Below are positions 1 through 7,881 of a stretch of 29,654 nucleotides of DNA, in pieces. The stretch's first letter is position 1; every line of letters starts with the position of its first letter. The translations under genes and the position numbers were made by a program. Under the pieces are notes generated by a model that was given only the letters and a program-made list of their open reading frames with translations, did no database searches and was not told where the DNA came from. Origin of the DNA: an uncultured Clostridia bacterium (GTDB lineage: Bacteria > Bacillota > Clostridia > TANB77 > CAG-508); the NCBI GenBank assembly GCA_934101145.1, contig CAKOPZ010000019.1:1-29654 (forward strand), written 5' to 3'.

Positions 1-14
1 TTATTAATCTTCAT
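1..14 (-). CDS. Start of a gene running off the left edge
   Basis: Only the start codon and about four codons (M-K-I-N) are inside the window, so nothing can be said about function. The start is supported by a TGGAGG Shine-Dalgarno sequence eight bases upstream (at about 20-25 on the plus strand) and by a TATAAT-like hexamer about 30 bases upstream, with no convincing -35 box. It diverges from the orphan gene at 281. Confidence 0.5.
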
Positions 15-169
15 AATAACCTCCAAGATATTTGCTGAAAATATTATACTATAAAACGCCAAATTTCTCCATACTCCCATTGAATTTTAAGAAGATTTCA
101 TATATAATGTTTTTAGAAAGAGAGTGTTATAGTTCGTAGGCTGTTGCTTAACCGCTCCAAAAACGTTTT

Positions 170-198
170 TTGACTTTTTATGTCAACTGTGTTATAAT
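170..198 (+). promoter_or_regulatory. Sigma-A promoter of the 281-751 gene
   Basis: TTGACT at 170-175 and a perfect TATAAT at 193-198 are separated by 17 bases. This gives a leader of about 75 nt before the RBS (AAGGAGGT, 267-274). The strength of the promoter contrasts with the isolation of the gene it serves. Confidence 0.8.
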
Positions 199-280
199 TG
201 CAAAAGATTACATATATTTTACTCCATTCCTAACGAAACCCAACAACTAAGACCGTGCTAATGCACAAGGAGGTAAAAAA

Positions 281-751
281 ATGAGCTATCCGGGTATTAT
301 TAGTATTATTAATCCTAACACTTTGACCCATATCGATCCTGTCACAATTTTCGGCAAGGATGCCAATCGCCTTTTGAAGGCTTGTGACAAAGTTTTTCGT
401 AACTGGTTGCCAAATGGCAAGTACGAAGGCTGCTATCGTTCCCCGTCTCGTCCTACTTTGGATGATATCAGCAAAACTATTGATACATCTACGGAAGACA
501 ATACCGCTGTTGCTTACAAAGCCGCAATAGCTAAATGGGAAGCTGAAAATCCTGAAGAGGCTGAAAAAGAAAAGCGTTCCCGTCAGGAATGGGAATCCCA
601 GCGTGACAAGCAGTTCCGTATCATTTACGGTATTGCCCTTCGTCATAACCTTTACATGCACTGGCATGGTAAAGATGGTTCTGCTTGCTGTGGTGATCAG
701 TGGTCTATCTACAGACACGGTAAGTTCATTGGTCGCATCTGCTACCTGTAA
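281..751 (+). CDS. Orphan GC-richer gene, unknown function
   Basis: A 156-residue soluble-looking protein that I do not recognise. It has no signal peptide or membrane segment. The middle (about residues 85-115) is very rich in Glu, Lys and Arg and probably helical. The C-terminal part carries several Trp, His and Cys residues (MHWHGKDGSACCGDQW), which could bind metal, but this is a guess. The start is secure: AAGGAGGT lies six bases upstream of ATG. The gene stands alone between its own promoter (170-198) and its own terminator (761-802). Base and codon use differ clearly from neighbours, with many CGT, GTC, TAC, GGC and CCG codons in an otherwise AT-rich region. The same peculiarity is seen in the 2188-2574 gene, so both look acquired from a genome with another composition. 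Confidence 0.7.
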   Translation: MSYPGIISIINPNTLTHIDPVTIFGKDANRLLKACDKVFRNWLPNGKYEGCYRSPSRPTLDDISKTIDTSTEDNTAVAYKAAIAKWEAENPEEAEKEKRSRQEWESQRDKQFRIIYGIALRHNLYMHWHGKDGSACCGDQWSIYRHGKFIGRICYL

Positions 752-760
752 TGGCTGAAA

Positions 761-802
761 AAAACTACAAACACTCGCATATGAGAGTGTTTGTAGTTTT
801 TT
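761..802 (+). terminator. Rho-independent terminator after the 281-751 gene
   Basis: A stem of about 16 bp (arms 761-776 and 785-800) with a short loop is followed by a T run. It sits ten bases beyond the stop codon, and the A run on the 5' side would let it also work on the minus strand. Confidence 0.85.
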
Positions 803-875
803 CTATCTCTGTTATACATTTTGTTAACAAAACTCTGTCATTATCAACAGATAGATTTATTTTTCAATTTCGTTA

Positions 876-904
876 TTGATTTAAGCTGTTTTTTATGCTA
901 TTAT
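876..904 (+). promoter_or_regulatory. Probable promoter of the 947-1636 gene
   Basis: TTGATT (876-881) and TATTAT (899-904) are 17 bases apart, ahead of a weak RBS (GAAAGGG, 931-937). Confidence 0.5.
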
Positions 905-946
905 TTATACAATAGTAATTAATAAATTTTGAAAGGGAAAATACAA

Positions 947-1636
947 ATGAAAAAAAATAATGTTAAGGTTATATGGATATTGCTTCTTTTTATAATTGTT
1001 CTAGGAGGTATTTTTTTATTTAAAATCATAAATAGCAAAAGTTCTAAATTCTCCAAAAGCGACTTACTATATTTAATTGATTCAGCGGAAAATAAAAATA
1101 ATTATGAAGTCGAATATACTACAAATAATAAGACATATAATAAAAAATACCTAAATAAGCAATTGAAAGTTCAAAGTACAGAATTCGGTACTATTGTATA
1201 TGTTGACTTTAATGAAAATAAAAAAACTATAATAAATAACGACAAAAAAATAGCTATAATTGACAAACTATCTCCTGTCGCAGATAATTTTCATGAGAAT
1301 TATTTGCCAATTGACTTACAAGAAATTATAAAAGACCCAAATTGTAAAATAATAAAAGAAGAAAAACTTTTAGACAGAAATACGGTTGTTCTTAAATATT
1401 CAGGTTCTCAAAAAATAGAAGATTGGTTCTCAAACACTAATGAAACAGTCAATTATACAGCTCAAATATGGATTGATAAAGAAACTGGTTTTTTATTACA
1501 AACATTACTTAAATCTGGAAGTCATCAAGAAAAAGTTACATATAACCTAAAATTAAACACTGTTACTGCAGAAGACGTTACTGTTCCAAATATATCACAA
1601 TATACAGTTATAAATCGATTTGATAAAAAAAATTAA
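947..1636 (+). CDS. Membrane-anchored LolA/MucB-like extracytoplasmic protein
   Basis: A 229-residue protein with one N-terminal membrane segment (about residues 8-28) flanked by lysines and no Cys lipobox, followed by an extracytoplasmic domain. That domain has repeated beta-strand stretches ending in a segment like W-I-D-K-E-T-G-F-L-L-Q-T, which is typical of the LolA/RseB-like beta-sheet fold used by 'outer-membrane lipoprotein-sorting-like' and anti-sigma-associated sensor proteins in Firmicutes. I infer a surface-exposed, ligand-binding or sensory role; no catalytic residues are visible. The first possible start, a TTG at 929, is less likely than ATG 947, which has GAAAGGG upstream at normal spacing. 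It is monocistronic, with its own promoter and a terminator at 1653-1687. Codon use matches the AT-rich background. Confidence 0.7.
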   Translation: MKKNNVKVIWILLLFIIVLGGIFLFKIINSKSSKFSKSDLLYLIDSAENKNNYEVEYTTNNKTYNKKYLNKQLKVQSTEFGTIVYVDFNENKKTIINNDKKIAIIDKLSPVADNFHENYLPIDLQEIIKDPNCKIIKEEKLLDRNTVVLKYSGSQKIEDWFSNTNETVNYTAQIWIDKETGFLLQTLLKSGSHQEKVTYNLKLNTVTAEDVTVPNISQYTVINRFDKKN

Positions 1637-1652
1637 AATATCTTTCTTCAGA

Positions 1653-1687
1653 AGTCAATGAAAAGAATTTTTTTCGTTGACTTTTTT
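1653..1687 (+). terminator. Terminator after the 947-1636 gene
   Basis: A 12-13 bp stem (AGTCAATGAAAA with its imperfect complement TTTTTCGTTGACT) is followed by six T. Confidence 0.8.
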
Positions 1688-1808
1688 CTAAACAGCTAAA
1701 ATAAAATTCTTGTTATAATTTTTTCACTTTTTTAAAATAATGAATAATTTTTATAAATTTAAATAATAATACTAATAAAATATTATAAAAATTTATGGAG
1801 GTAATTAT

Positions 1809-2003
1809 ATGAAAGTTTTATATAATATTGTACTTACACTTGTAATAATTGGTGCTTTAAATTGGTTACTAATAGGCGTATTTAAATTTGATTTGGTAGC
1901 AGCACTCTTTGGAAGCATGAGTGTAATTAGTAGAATTATTTATGCATTAGTTGGTATAAGTGGAATAATATCTATTGGATTATATTCAAAAATAAATGAA
2001 TAA
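1809..2003 (+). CDS. DUF378 family small membrane protein
   Basis: A 64-residue protein with two hydrophobic helices (about residues 4-26 and 36-58). The N-terminal stretch IGALNWLLIGVFKFDLVAAL is the hallmark of the DUF378 family (YuzA-like), a two-helix membrane protein of unknown function common in Firmicutes. The start is supported by TGGAGGT at 1796-1802. A TGTTATAAT extended -10 element lies at 1711-1719 without a clear -35, so the gene may have its own promoter about 90 bases upstream. Length and sequence look complete and normal for the family. Confidence 0.85.
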   Translation: MKVLYNIVLTLVIIGALNWLLIGVFKFDLVAALFGSMSVISRIIYALVGISGIISIGLYSKINE

Positions 2004-2072
2004 TTTTAAGGTATTTAATCTTTAAATGTCGTAAATTGTTGATTTATGTATACTTTTAATTACTTCTATCTA

Positions 2073-2101
2073 TTGCATTTATTTCCAAAATATGTTATAA
2101 T
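2073..2101 (+). promoter_or_regulatory. Promoter of the 2188-2574 gene
   Basis: TTGCAT (2073-2078) and a perfect TATAAT (2096-2101) have a 17-base spacer. The leader contains an AAGGAGG RBS at 2172-2178, nine bases before ATG. Confidence 0.75.
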
Positions 2102-2187
2102 AGTTATGTTAACAATGTTCATCTCCTTATAGGAAATAGCAACATAAAGTAAACGACAGCAAAAATTTTTTAAGGAGGCATTTTTTA

Positions 2188-2574
2188 ATGCAAGCAAAAA
2201 AGGTATTCTTTGCAACATTTCCGTGTCGATGTGATGTAATCCGTTACCTTTCACAGAGCAAGCTTGATTCTCTCGGTCCGGATGGCAACCCGCGAATCTT
2301 CTCCATCGTCGGAGAAAACAACGTGGAGAAAAACATTTATTTGACGCGTGATACTCGTACAGATGAGTATGTGGTAATCGTCATGAAGCCGTCGCCGGCT
2401 GTTTCCTATGTACGCCATCGCTATGACAAGGTTAAGCGCATCGTAGAAAACAATTTTATGTCGAAGTTCTACTTCAACAAATTCGATAACGCTATCGAGT
2501 TTTTGGTAGCACTTCCGTTCTACCATCACGAGTTCGACAAGGACCGGGTTTCTATGCGACACCTGTTGTACTAA
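2188..2574 (+). CDS. Second orphan GC-richer gene, unknown function
   Basis: A 128-residue, probably cytoplasmic protein that I do not recognise. It has no signal peptide or membrane helix; the sequence is mixed alpha/beta with many charged and aromatic residues and two Cys near the N-terminus (PCRCD). Start and boundaries are well supported by the AAGGAGG RBS, a strong promoter (2073-2101) and a terminator just after the stop (2588-2624). Like the 281-751 gene, it is short, solitary, flanked by its own signals and uses GC-ending codons (CCG, GTC, CGT, ATC, AAC) foreign to the neighbouring genes. The two proteins are not obviously similar in sequence, but they share this unusual context. Recent transfer is the simplest inference; an accessory or regulatory role is possible but not shown. 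Confidence 0.7.
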   Translation: MQAKKVFFATFPCRCDVIRYLSQSKLDSLGPDGNPRIFSIVGENNVEKNIYLTRDTRTDEYVVIVMKPSPAVSYVRHRYDKVKRIVENNFMSKFYFNKFDNAIEFLVALPFYHHEFDKDRVSMRHLLY

Positions 2575-2587
2575 CAACAACGCTTGC

Positions 2588-2624
2588 AAAAACTGCACAG
2601 TATCTAACTGTGCAGTTTTCTTTC
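2588..2624 (+). terminator. Bidirectional terminator between the orphan gene and the iscS operon
   Basis: AAAACTGCACAG pairs with CTGTGCAGTTTT across a seven-base loop, with T-rich sequence on both sides. It can serve the plus-strand gene ending at 2574 and the minus-strand operon ending at 2658. Confidence 0.85.
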
Positions 2625-2657
2625 TTAATAATATCAATTTTATATACCTATTTATCC

Positions 2658-3800
2658 TCAAACATTAATCATTCTAAGCCTTGCAACTATTTCTTCCAAA
2701 CTTTCAATTAAATAATCTACCTCTTTTTTTGTATTATATTTTCCTATAGTCACTCTAAGTGAACTCTTAGCTATTTCTTTTTCAAGTCCAATTGCAAGTA
2801 ATACACGTGATGGTTCAAGTGAACCTGCACTACAAGCACTACCGCTTGACGCACATATTTTTTTCAAATCCAAATTAAGCAATAATCCCTCTGCATCAAC
2901 TCCCTCAAAAGAAATATTTGCATTTCCAGGAAGTCTATTTACCATGTCGCCATTTATTTTTACATTTGGTATTTTTGTGATAATTTGGTTTATAAAATAA
3001 TCTCTAAGCTCTGTTATTTCTTTATTGTGTTCATCTAAATTTTGATATGCAAGCTCTATGGCTTTTCCAATTCCAACAATTCCAGCAACATTTTCTGTTC
3101 CTGCTCTTTTGTTTTTCTCCTGATGACCACCATTTATGAAGTTCTGAAAATCAATTCCTTTTTTCACATACAAAACTCCTACTCCCTTTGGTCCATAAAA
3201 TTTATGTCCTGATAAAGAAAGGCTATCTATGTTCATATCTTTAACATCTATTTTCACATTTCCTGCAGCCTGAACTGCATCTGTATGAAATACAATTTCA
3301 TGTTCTTTTGCAATTTTCCCAATTTCTTTTATTGGCTCTACTGTTCCAATTTCATTATTTGCAAACATTATACTTATCAAAATTGTAGTAGGTTTGATTG
3401 CTCTTTTAATTTCTTCTAAATCAACTACTCCCTTTTCATCTACTCCAATATATGTTATTTCAAATCCTTCCTTTTTCAATTGCTCACATGTTTCTATTAC
3501 AGCAGGATGTTCTATTTTAGATGTTATAATATGATTTCCTTTTTCTTTATTTGCTCTTGCAATTCCTTTTATCGCGGTATTATCGCTTTCGCTTCCACAA
3601 CTTGTAAAATATACTTCTCCTACCTCACAATTTAACACTTTTGCGACTTTTTCTCTTGCATCTTCTACTGCTTTTCTACTTTCTCTACCAAGCTCATATA
3701 TCGCAGACGCATTACCATACATATTTGTTAAATATGGCATCATTTCTTTTAATACTTCATCATCTAGTTTAGTTGTTGCTGCATTATCAAAATATATCAT
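2658..3800 (-). CDS. iscS: Cysteine desulfurase (IscS/NifS family)
   Basis: A 380-residue pyridoxal-phosphate enzyme that takes sulfur from cysteine for iron-sulfur cluster or thiolation chemistry. Visible family residues are the N-terminal YFDNAATT, EHPA with His98 that stacks on the cofactor, Asp174 in HTDAVQ, the PLP lysine Lys200 in SGHKFYGPKG, and the active-site Cys323 in SSGSACSAGS. The length and the short active-site loop fit the group I (IscS/NifS) enzymes. The start is one base after the stop of iscR (TAA-G-ATG), with the RBS inside the end of iscR, so the two are probably translationally coupled. It is the last gene of the operon; no iscU follows here, so the scaffold gene is elsewhere or absent. 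Confidence 0.95.
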   Translation of the reverse strand: MIYFDNAATTKLDDEVLKEMMPYLTNMYGNASAIYELGRESRKAVEDAREKVAKVLNCEVGEVYFTSCGSESDNTAIKGIARANKEKGNHIITSKIEHPAVIETCEQLKKEGFEITYIGVDEKGVVDLEEIKRAIKPTTILISIMFANNEIGTVEPIKEIGKIAKEHEIVFHTDAVQAAGNVKIDVKDMNIDSLSLSGHKFYGPKGVGVLYVKKGIDFQNFINGGHQEKNKRAGTENVAGIVGIGKAIELAYQNLDEHNKEITELRDYFINQIITKIPNVKINGDMVNRLPGNANISFEGVDAEGLLLNLDLKKICASSGSACSAGSLEPSRVLLAIGLEKEIAKSSLRVTIGKYNTKKEVDYLIESLEEIVARLRMINV

Positions 3801-3801
3801 C

Positions 3802-4212
3802 TTATTTTTTTCTATCCTCCATTAAATTCTCTAAGGTTTCACTATCAATGTATGAATTTATTACATCATCAAGTCCTTTCCAAAATTCAAATGTTCTGCA
3901 ACTTTCTTTTTTTTCACATTCTACGCCTTCTACCACGCAGTAAATTGGTGCAATTTCTCCTTCTGTTGCTCTCAAAATATCTCCTACTGAATACTTACTT
4001 GGAGCTTTAGCAAGTTTATATCCACCATTAAATCCTCTCGCTGTCATAAGAAAACCTGCTTTATTTAATTTTGATATTATTTGCTCTAAATATTTGTTAG
4101 ATACTCCTTGTCTTTTTGCAATATCTGTTAAAGAAATATATTCTCCATTGTTATGCATTGCTAAATCAAGCATTATTCTTAAGGCATATCTTCCTTTTGT
4201 TGATATTTTCAT
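3802..4212 (-). CDS. iscR: Rrf2-family iron-sulfur regulator IscR
   Basis: A 136-residue transcription factor of the Rrf2 family. It begins with the typical MKISTKGRYALRIMLDLA and a winged helix-turn-helix (about residues 26-66, with the wing GFNGGYKL). Three cysteines at 92, 99 and 105 match the cluster-binding triplet of IscR, although the first spacing (C-x6-C) is one residue longer than in the E. coli protein. It probably senses Fe-S status and controls the downstream iscS and perhaps its own operon. The start ATG at 4212 has GAGGAGGG upstream and lies 47 bases inside the end of the plsC-like gene. This long overlap ties the regulator to a lipid operon, which is unusual. Confidence 0.92.
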   Translation of the reverse strand: MKISTKGRYALRIMLDLAMHNNGEYISLTDIAKRQGVSNKYLEQIISKLNKAGFLMTARGFNGGYKLAKAPSKYSVGDILRATEGEIAPIYCVVEGVECEKKESCRTFEFWKGLDDVINSYIDSETLENLMEDRKK

Positions 4213-4891
4213 TTAATTTTCCCTCCTCATTTCTTAAAGCATCATTCATTTTTTCATATACTTCTTCTTTTATCTTAATTGCTATCTGTTTTGAATTTTT
4301 ATCTTCACTTTTATTACAATAGATTGGTTCTAAAATAACCAATGTAACATCTTTTTTCTTTTTAAATAATTTTCTAAATTTATTTGGCTCTCTAAAACAA
4401 AATATCATTGGTATGATTGAAACTTCATTTTCCACTGCAAAATCAAAAGCACCATTCTTAAATGGTTTTATTTTTTCTTCTCTTAATGTCATTTCAGCCT
4501 CTGGATAAAAATGTATGCTTTTTCCTTCTTGCAAAGACTCATTAATTACATTTATAAATACCTTTTTATCCTTTATTTTTTTTGGAACTGGTATTCCTCT
4601 TAAAAATTTTACTAAGTACCTTACAAATAGAATATCAAAGGTCTGCTCTTGTGTTGTATAATAAACACTTTTTGTTCCATATGCTAGTCCAACCATTACA
4701 CAATCAAGTGGTAAAACATGATTTGACACACTTATTACTGCACCTTTTATATTTCTTATATTTTCTTTTCCCTCTATTTTTAAATCATATACTATTTTTA
4801 GCAACAACTTTAAAATTGGAAATGCTATAACATAGTATAATATATTTGAAAAAATGGAAAACACCAAAGAATGATGTGTTGTTATTTTCAT
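4166..4891 (-). CDS. plsC: 1-acylglycerol-3-phosphate acyltransferase (PlsC family)
   Basis: A 241-residue membrane-associated acyltransferase of the LPLAT family, which adds the second acyl chain to make phosphatidic acid for membrane lipids. An N-terminal hydrophobic helix lies at about residues 14-36. The catalytic motif N-H-x4-D is NHVLPLD at residues 57-63, and the substrate-binding motif is YPEAEMTLREE (129-139), a variant of the usual FPEGTRS, so the exact acceptor could differ from lysophosphatidate. It starts nine bases after the UgtP-like gene with a GAGGAAT RBS and its 3' end overlaps iscR by 47 bases. The glycosyltransferase plus acyltransferase pairing suggests a glycolipid or lipid-anchor function. 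Confidence 0.85.
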   Translation of the reverse strand: MKITTHHSLVFSIFSNILYYVIAFPILKLLLKIVYDLKIEGKENIRNIKGAVISVSNHVLPLDCVMVGLAYGTKSVYYTTQEQTFDILFVRYLVKFLRGIPVPKKIKDKKVFINVINESLQEGKSIHFYPEAEMTLREEKIKPFKNGAFDFAVENEVSIIPMIFCFREPNKFRKLFKKKKDVTLVILEPIYCNKSEDKNSKQIAIKIKEEVYEKMNDALRNEEGKLNENINKRKICLKNNA

Positions 4892-4900
4892 AAATTCCTC

Positions 4901-5998
4901 TTATTTTTCTAATTCTTTTATTATTAATTCTGCAATTTTATCACATGTATTTTGTTTCATAAATTTTGCTTGATTTTGCACCATTTCATTTTGTAACTTC
5001 TTGTCAGTTAATAATTTTTTTACACTATCAATAACCTCTGGCACAGAATCACATTTTATTGACATTCCTCTACTACTAAAATAGTTTGCATTGTAATTTT
5101 CACATCCAGGTATTGGCATTGTATGAATAAATGGTTTCCCTAGTACCGCAATTTCCGTTGAAGTAAGTCCCCCTGGTTTTGTCAAAATAATTTCACTTTG
5201 TTTCATGTATTTATCTATTTGAATTGTAAAAGGAAGTAAAATAACTCTTTCATCTTGTTCAAATTCTGCTTGTAAATTTTGTAAAAGTTCATTGTTTCTT
5301 CCACAAGCAACTATAAAATTTACGTTAGTTATATTTTTTACTAACTGCTCTACCATTTGTACTACATTTCCAAATCCCATGCTTCCAGTAAGTATTAATA
5401 CATATCTTTTATCTTTATCAAGATTTAACTCATAACATATGTTTTTATTTTCTATATATGCCTTTCTTACCGGTATGCCATATGGTAACAATTTTTCTTC
5501 TGGTATTCCTTTTTTTATAAAATCATCTTTTAAATCCTCACTTGGAATTATAAAATAATCTGGTTTGCACTCTTCCCAAAATGGTATGCAAACATAGTCA
5601 GTTGCAATTGCTATAAATGGCACTCTATGCTTTTTATTTACTGCAGTTAACGCTTGTGCTGCAAATAAATGTGTTGTAACAACAAAATCATATTTATTTG
5701 CAACAATATAATTATATAGCTTTTTTCTATTGAGATAATTTAATTGATACACAGGTGATTTAAGCTTTGTTTTTTGATACAATTCCCCTAGATGATATGC
5801 TGTTTTAAAAACTCTTCCCTTTCCTTTTGTTGATCTAATATATAAATTATTTACTCTTTCTTTTACTTTTGAATTAATTATATCCAAATATTCTATAAAA
5901 TCTGCTTGTATTCCTCTATTAAATAAGTTCTCTTGCACAGCAAGCGCAGCAGTATTATGCCCTCCTCCTGTACCACAAGATAAAATCAAAATCTTCAT
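4901..5998 (-). CDS. MGDG-synthase/UgtP-like diacylglycerol glycosyltransferase
   Basis: A 365-residue GT28/MurG-fold glycosyltransferase. The N-terminal half is of the MGDG-synthase type, starting MKILILSCGTGGGHNTAA with the glycine-rich loop at residues 9-14. The C-terminal half has the nucleotide-sugar-binding signature KPGGLTSTEIAVLGKPF around residues 275-291. Known members (UgtP/YpfP of Bacillus, plant MGDG synthases) transfer a hexose from UDP-sugar to diacylglycerol, making the glycolipid anchor for lipoteichoic acid. The sugar cannot be read from the sequence. First gene of the operon running to iscS; promoter at 6034-6062 and RBS AAGGAAG immediately upstream. Confidence 0.85.
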   Translation of the reverse strand: MKILILSCGTGGGHNTAALAVQENLFNRGIQADFIEYLDIINSKVKERVNNLYIRSTKGKGRVFKTAYHLGELYQKTKLKSPVYQLNYLNRKKLYNYIVANKYDFVVTTHLFAAQALTAVNKKHRVPFIAIATDYVCIPFWEECKPDYFIIPSEDLKDDFIKKGIPEEKLLPYGIPVRKAYIENKNICYELNLDKDKRYVLILTGSMGFGNVVQMVEQLVKNITNVNFIVACGRNNELLQNLQAEFEQDERVILLPFTIQIDKYMKQSEIILTKPGGLTSTEIAVLGKPFIHTMPIPGCENYNANYFSSRGMSIKCDSVPEVIDSVKKLLTDKKLQNEMVQNQAKFMKQNTCDKIAELIIKELEK

Positions 5999-6033
5999 AT
6001 TTTTCTTCCTTTTTTATATATTACATAGTTCAT

Positions 6034-6062
6034 ATTTTAGCATAATTTTTTTGTAAAATCAA
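6034..6062 (-). promoter_or_regulatory. Promoter of the glycosyltransferase-plsC-iscR-iscS operon
   Basis: On the minus strand, TTGATT (6057-6062) and TAAAAT (6034-6039) are 17 bases apart, 36 bases before the start codon at 5998. No IscR-type palindrome stands out, so autoregulation cannot be claimed. Confidence 0.7.
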
Positions 6063-6149
6063 TTCTCGTTTTTACATGTAACATAAATAATTATTTAATT
6101 AAGAACATAAGAGATATAAAACATCTAATAGCTAGAAAATATATAGCCA

Positions 6150-6185
6150 AAACAAAAGCAAATGAAATAATCTTCATTTGCTTTT
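6150..6185 (-). terminator. Terminator after the exported SH3b/cadherin-like gene
   Basis: A perfect 13 bp stem (6154-6166 with 6173-6185) and six-base loop, followed on the minus strand by a T-rich run, lies just past the stop at 6196. Confidence 0.85.
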
Positions 6186-6195
6186 ATCTTTAATA

Positions 6196-7860
6196 CTATT
6201 TAGAATGTTTTCCTTTTCTTTTCTCTTTAGAATAATCATCCTGTGTATTATAGAAATCATCTATTTTTTTACTTCTCTCTGACATTTTATTTTGCTTTTT
6301 TTCCAATTTACTTTCAAAATCACTTTTTCTTAAAGATTTTGGTAAATCTTCGTTATCCAATTTAGGTAATGCATTTGTATCTACACTTGGTTTATCATTT
6401 TCTGCATCTTCCTCATCATTTCCCCTTGGATTATACATTCCATTATATAAATTTACCTCTTCACTATCATCTACTTTTTTGTTCTTTACAATAGATCTGA
6501 TAATTATTATTACAATAATTACTATCACAGCACCTGCACCAATATATAAGTACATTTTTTTATTATCATTATTTTCTCCTGCTGCAATTGCATCTGATTG
6601 AGCAACATTTACTGTAATTTGATATGTTGTAACATCTTCTCCATTTGAAGATTTTACTAATATTGTTACTATATTTTCTCCTACTTGAAAATCTGTATTT
6701 CCAAGTATCTCTACTTCTGCACTTTCACTTGAAGGTGTTGCTGTAATGTTAAGTTCTGATGTATCTGCTTTCTCTATTGTATATTCATAAATATTACTAT
6801 CAAATTCTGGAACAAGTGGTTGTCCATCAATTAATAATTCTGATAATTGTAATTGCTTTTTGCTATCTTTTGTAACATTTATGTTATATATTTTTGTATC
6901 TTCTCCTGCTGTAACTGTAATTGTAATTTTATTAGATCCAATTTTTAGATTTTTATTACCATCTACTTTTACAGAAGCATTTGAATCTTCTGCAATAGCA
7001 TTTACATTTATTTCATCTATATTTGATCCAACTGTCATTGTATATTCTGTTGTGCCCGTACTAAAAGCAGGACTTAATCCTGTTGGTGTAACATTTAATG
7101 ATTTTAGATTTGTACTTGTTGCTTTTGAAGAATCTTTTATTTCTTCCTCTTTTTCATCTGATTTTGTATCTGCTGGTTTTGTTGTTGTAACTAAACTACT
7201 AGACACATATTTAGTTGCACCATTATATGATACTCTATACCATACATATCCATTGACCGTTTTGCTTGACTTTCCTGTTAATGTTATCTCTGTTCCTTTT
7301 TTTACAGCTGTTGCGCTACTACTTGTTGACCAACTTGAACGTAAGTTAATATTATCTTTTGCATATACCTTTTGATTTGTGCTTGTAAAACTTGGTTTTT
7401 GTTCACTATTTGATGATGAACTGCTTGAACTTGAGCTACTTGAACTTGAACTCGAACTTGAATTCGAGCTTGTAGTTTTTTCTTTAATAGTTACATTAAA
7501 AGTTTTGCTTCCTGTAACATTTTTACTAGAATTATCTAGGTCAGTCATATCAATTGATTTTGCTACAATTGTAACACTTCCAGATTTAACAGCTTTAAAT
7601 TTTATACTTGTGCTTCCATTTTCTAAAAATTCTGATTTACTTCCACTAACTACAGAAACATTTGAATTACTATTTGTAACAGAATACATTCCTGCTGCAT
7701 TACTTGCCTTCACAGTTACAGTAAATGTATCTCCCACCTTTACTGATGTACTTGAAATACTTGCACTAAATGATGCTGCATGGCTTATTGTTTGAAAAGC
7801 AAACAACCCTGCAATTACAATTATTAAACTAAAAACAATTTTTAAAATTTTATTATTCAT
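6196..7860 (-). CDS. Membrane-anchored SH3b and cadherin-like beta-sandwich protein
   Basis: A 554-residue surface protein. Order: signal peptide about 1-28 (ending SHAA-S); a cohesin/Big-like beta domain about 29-126; a poly-serine linker about 130-150; an SH3b domain about 163-225 (NINLRSSWSTSSSATAVKKG, then GYVWYRVSYNGATKYVSSS); two cadherin-like beta-sandwich domains (PF12733 type) about 250-330 and 336-420; a membrane helix about 435-458; and a charged cytoplasmic tail of about 95 residues rich in Lys, Asp and Glu. The SH3b domain probably binds peptidoglycan, and the type I topology fixes the protein in the membrane with a cytoplasmic tail that could contact division or wall machinery. 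It follows the 7882-10095 gene by 21 bases with RBS AGAGGAAG, so the pair is one operon. No catalytic domain is present. Confidence 0.85.
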   Translation of the reverse strand: MNNKILKIVFSLIIVIAGLFAFQTISHAASFSASISSTSVKVGDTFTVTVKASNAAGMYSVTNSNSNVSVVSGSKSEFLENGSTSIKFKAVKSGSVTIVAKSIDMTDLDNSSKNVTGSKTFNVTIKEKTTSSNSSSSSSSSSSSSSSSSSNSEQKPSFTSTNQKVYAKDNINLRSSWSTSSSATAVKKGTEITLTGKSSKTVNGYVWYRVSYNGATKYVSSSLVTTTKPADTKSDEKEEEIKDSSKATSTNLKSLNVTPTGLSPAFSTGTTEYTMTVGSNIDEINVNAIAEDSNASVKVDGNKNLKIGSNKITITVTAGEDTKIYNINVTKDSKKQLQLSELLIDGQPLVPEFDSNIYEYTIEKADTSELNITATPSSESAEVEILGNTDFQVGENIVTILVKSSNGEDVTTYQITVNVAQSDAIAAGENNDNKKMYLYIGAGAVIVIIVIIIIRSIVKNKKVDDSEEVNLYNGMYNPRGNDEEDAENDKPSVDTNALPKLDNEDLPKSLRKSDFESKLEKKQNKMSERSKKIDDFYNTQDDYSKEKRKGKHSK

Positions 7861-7881
7861 ATTCTTCCTCTTTAAATCTTA

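Noticed and set aside
230..718. Long minus-strand open frame opposite the 281-751 gene
   Set aside because: It lies antisense to a gene with clear promoter, RBS and terminator; it has no RBS and its composition is that of a shadow frame.
2251..2661. Minus-strand open frame of 136 codons opposite the 2188-2574 gene
   Set aside because: Antisense shadow of a GC-richer gene; it runs through the terminator and has no RBS.
6860..7795. Plus-strand frames opposite the Ser-rich wall protein
   Set aside because: Antisense of serine and valine repeats; no RBS and low complexity.
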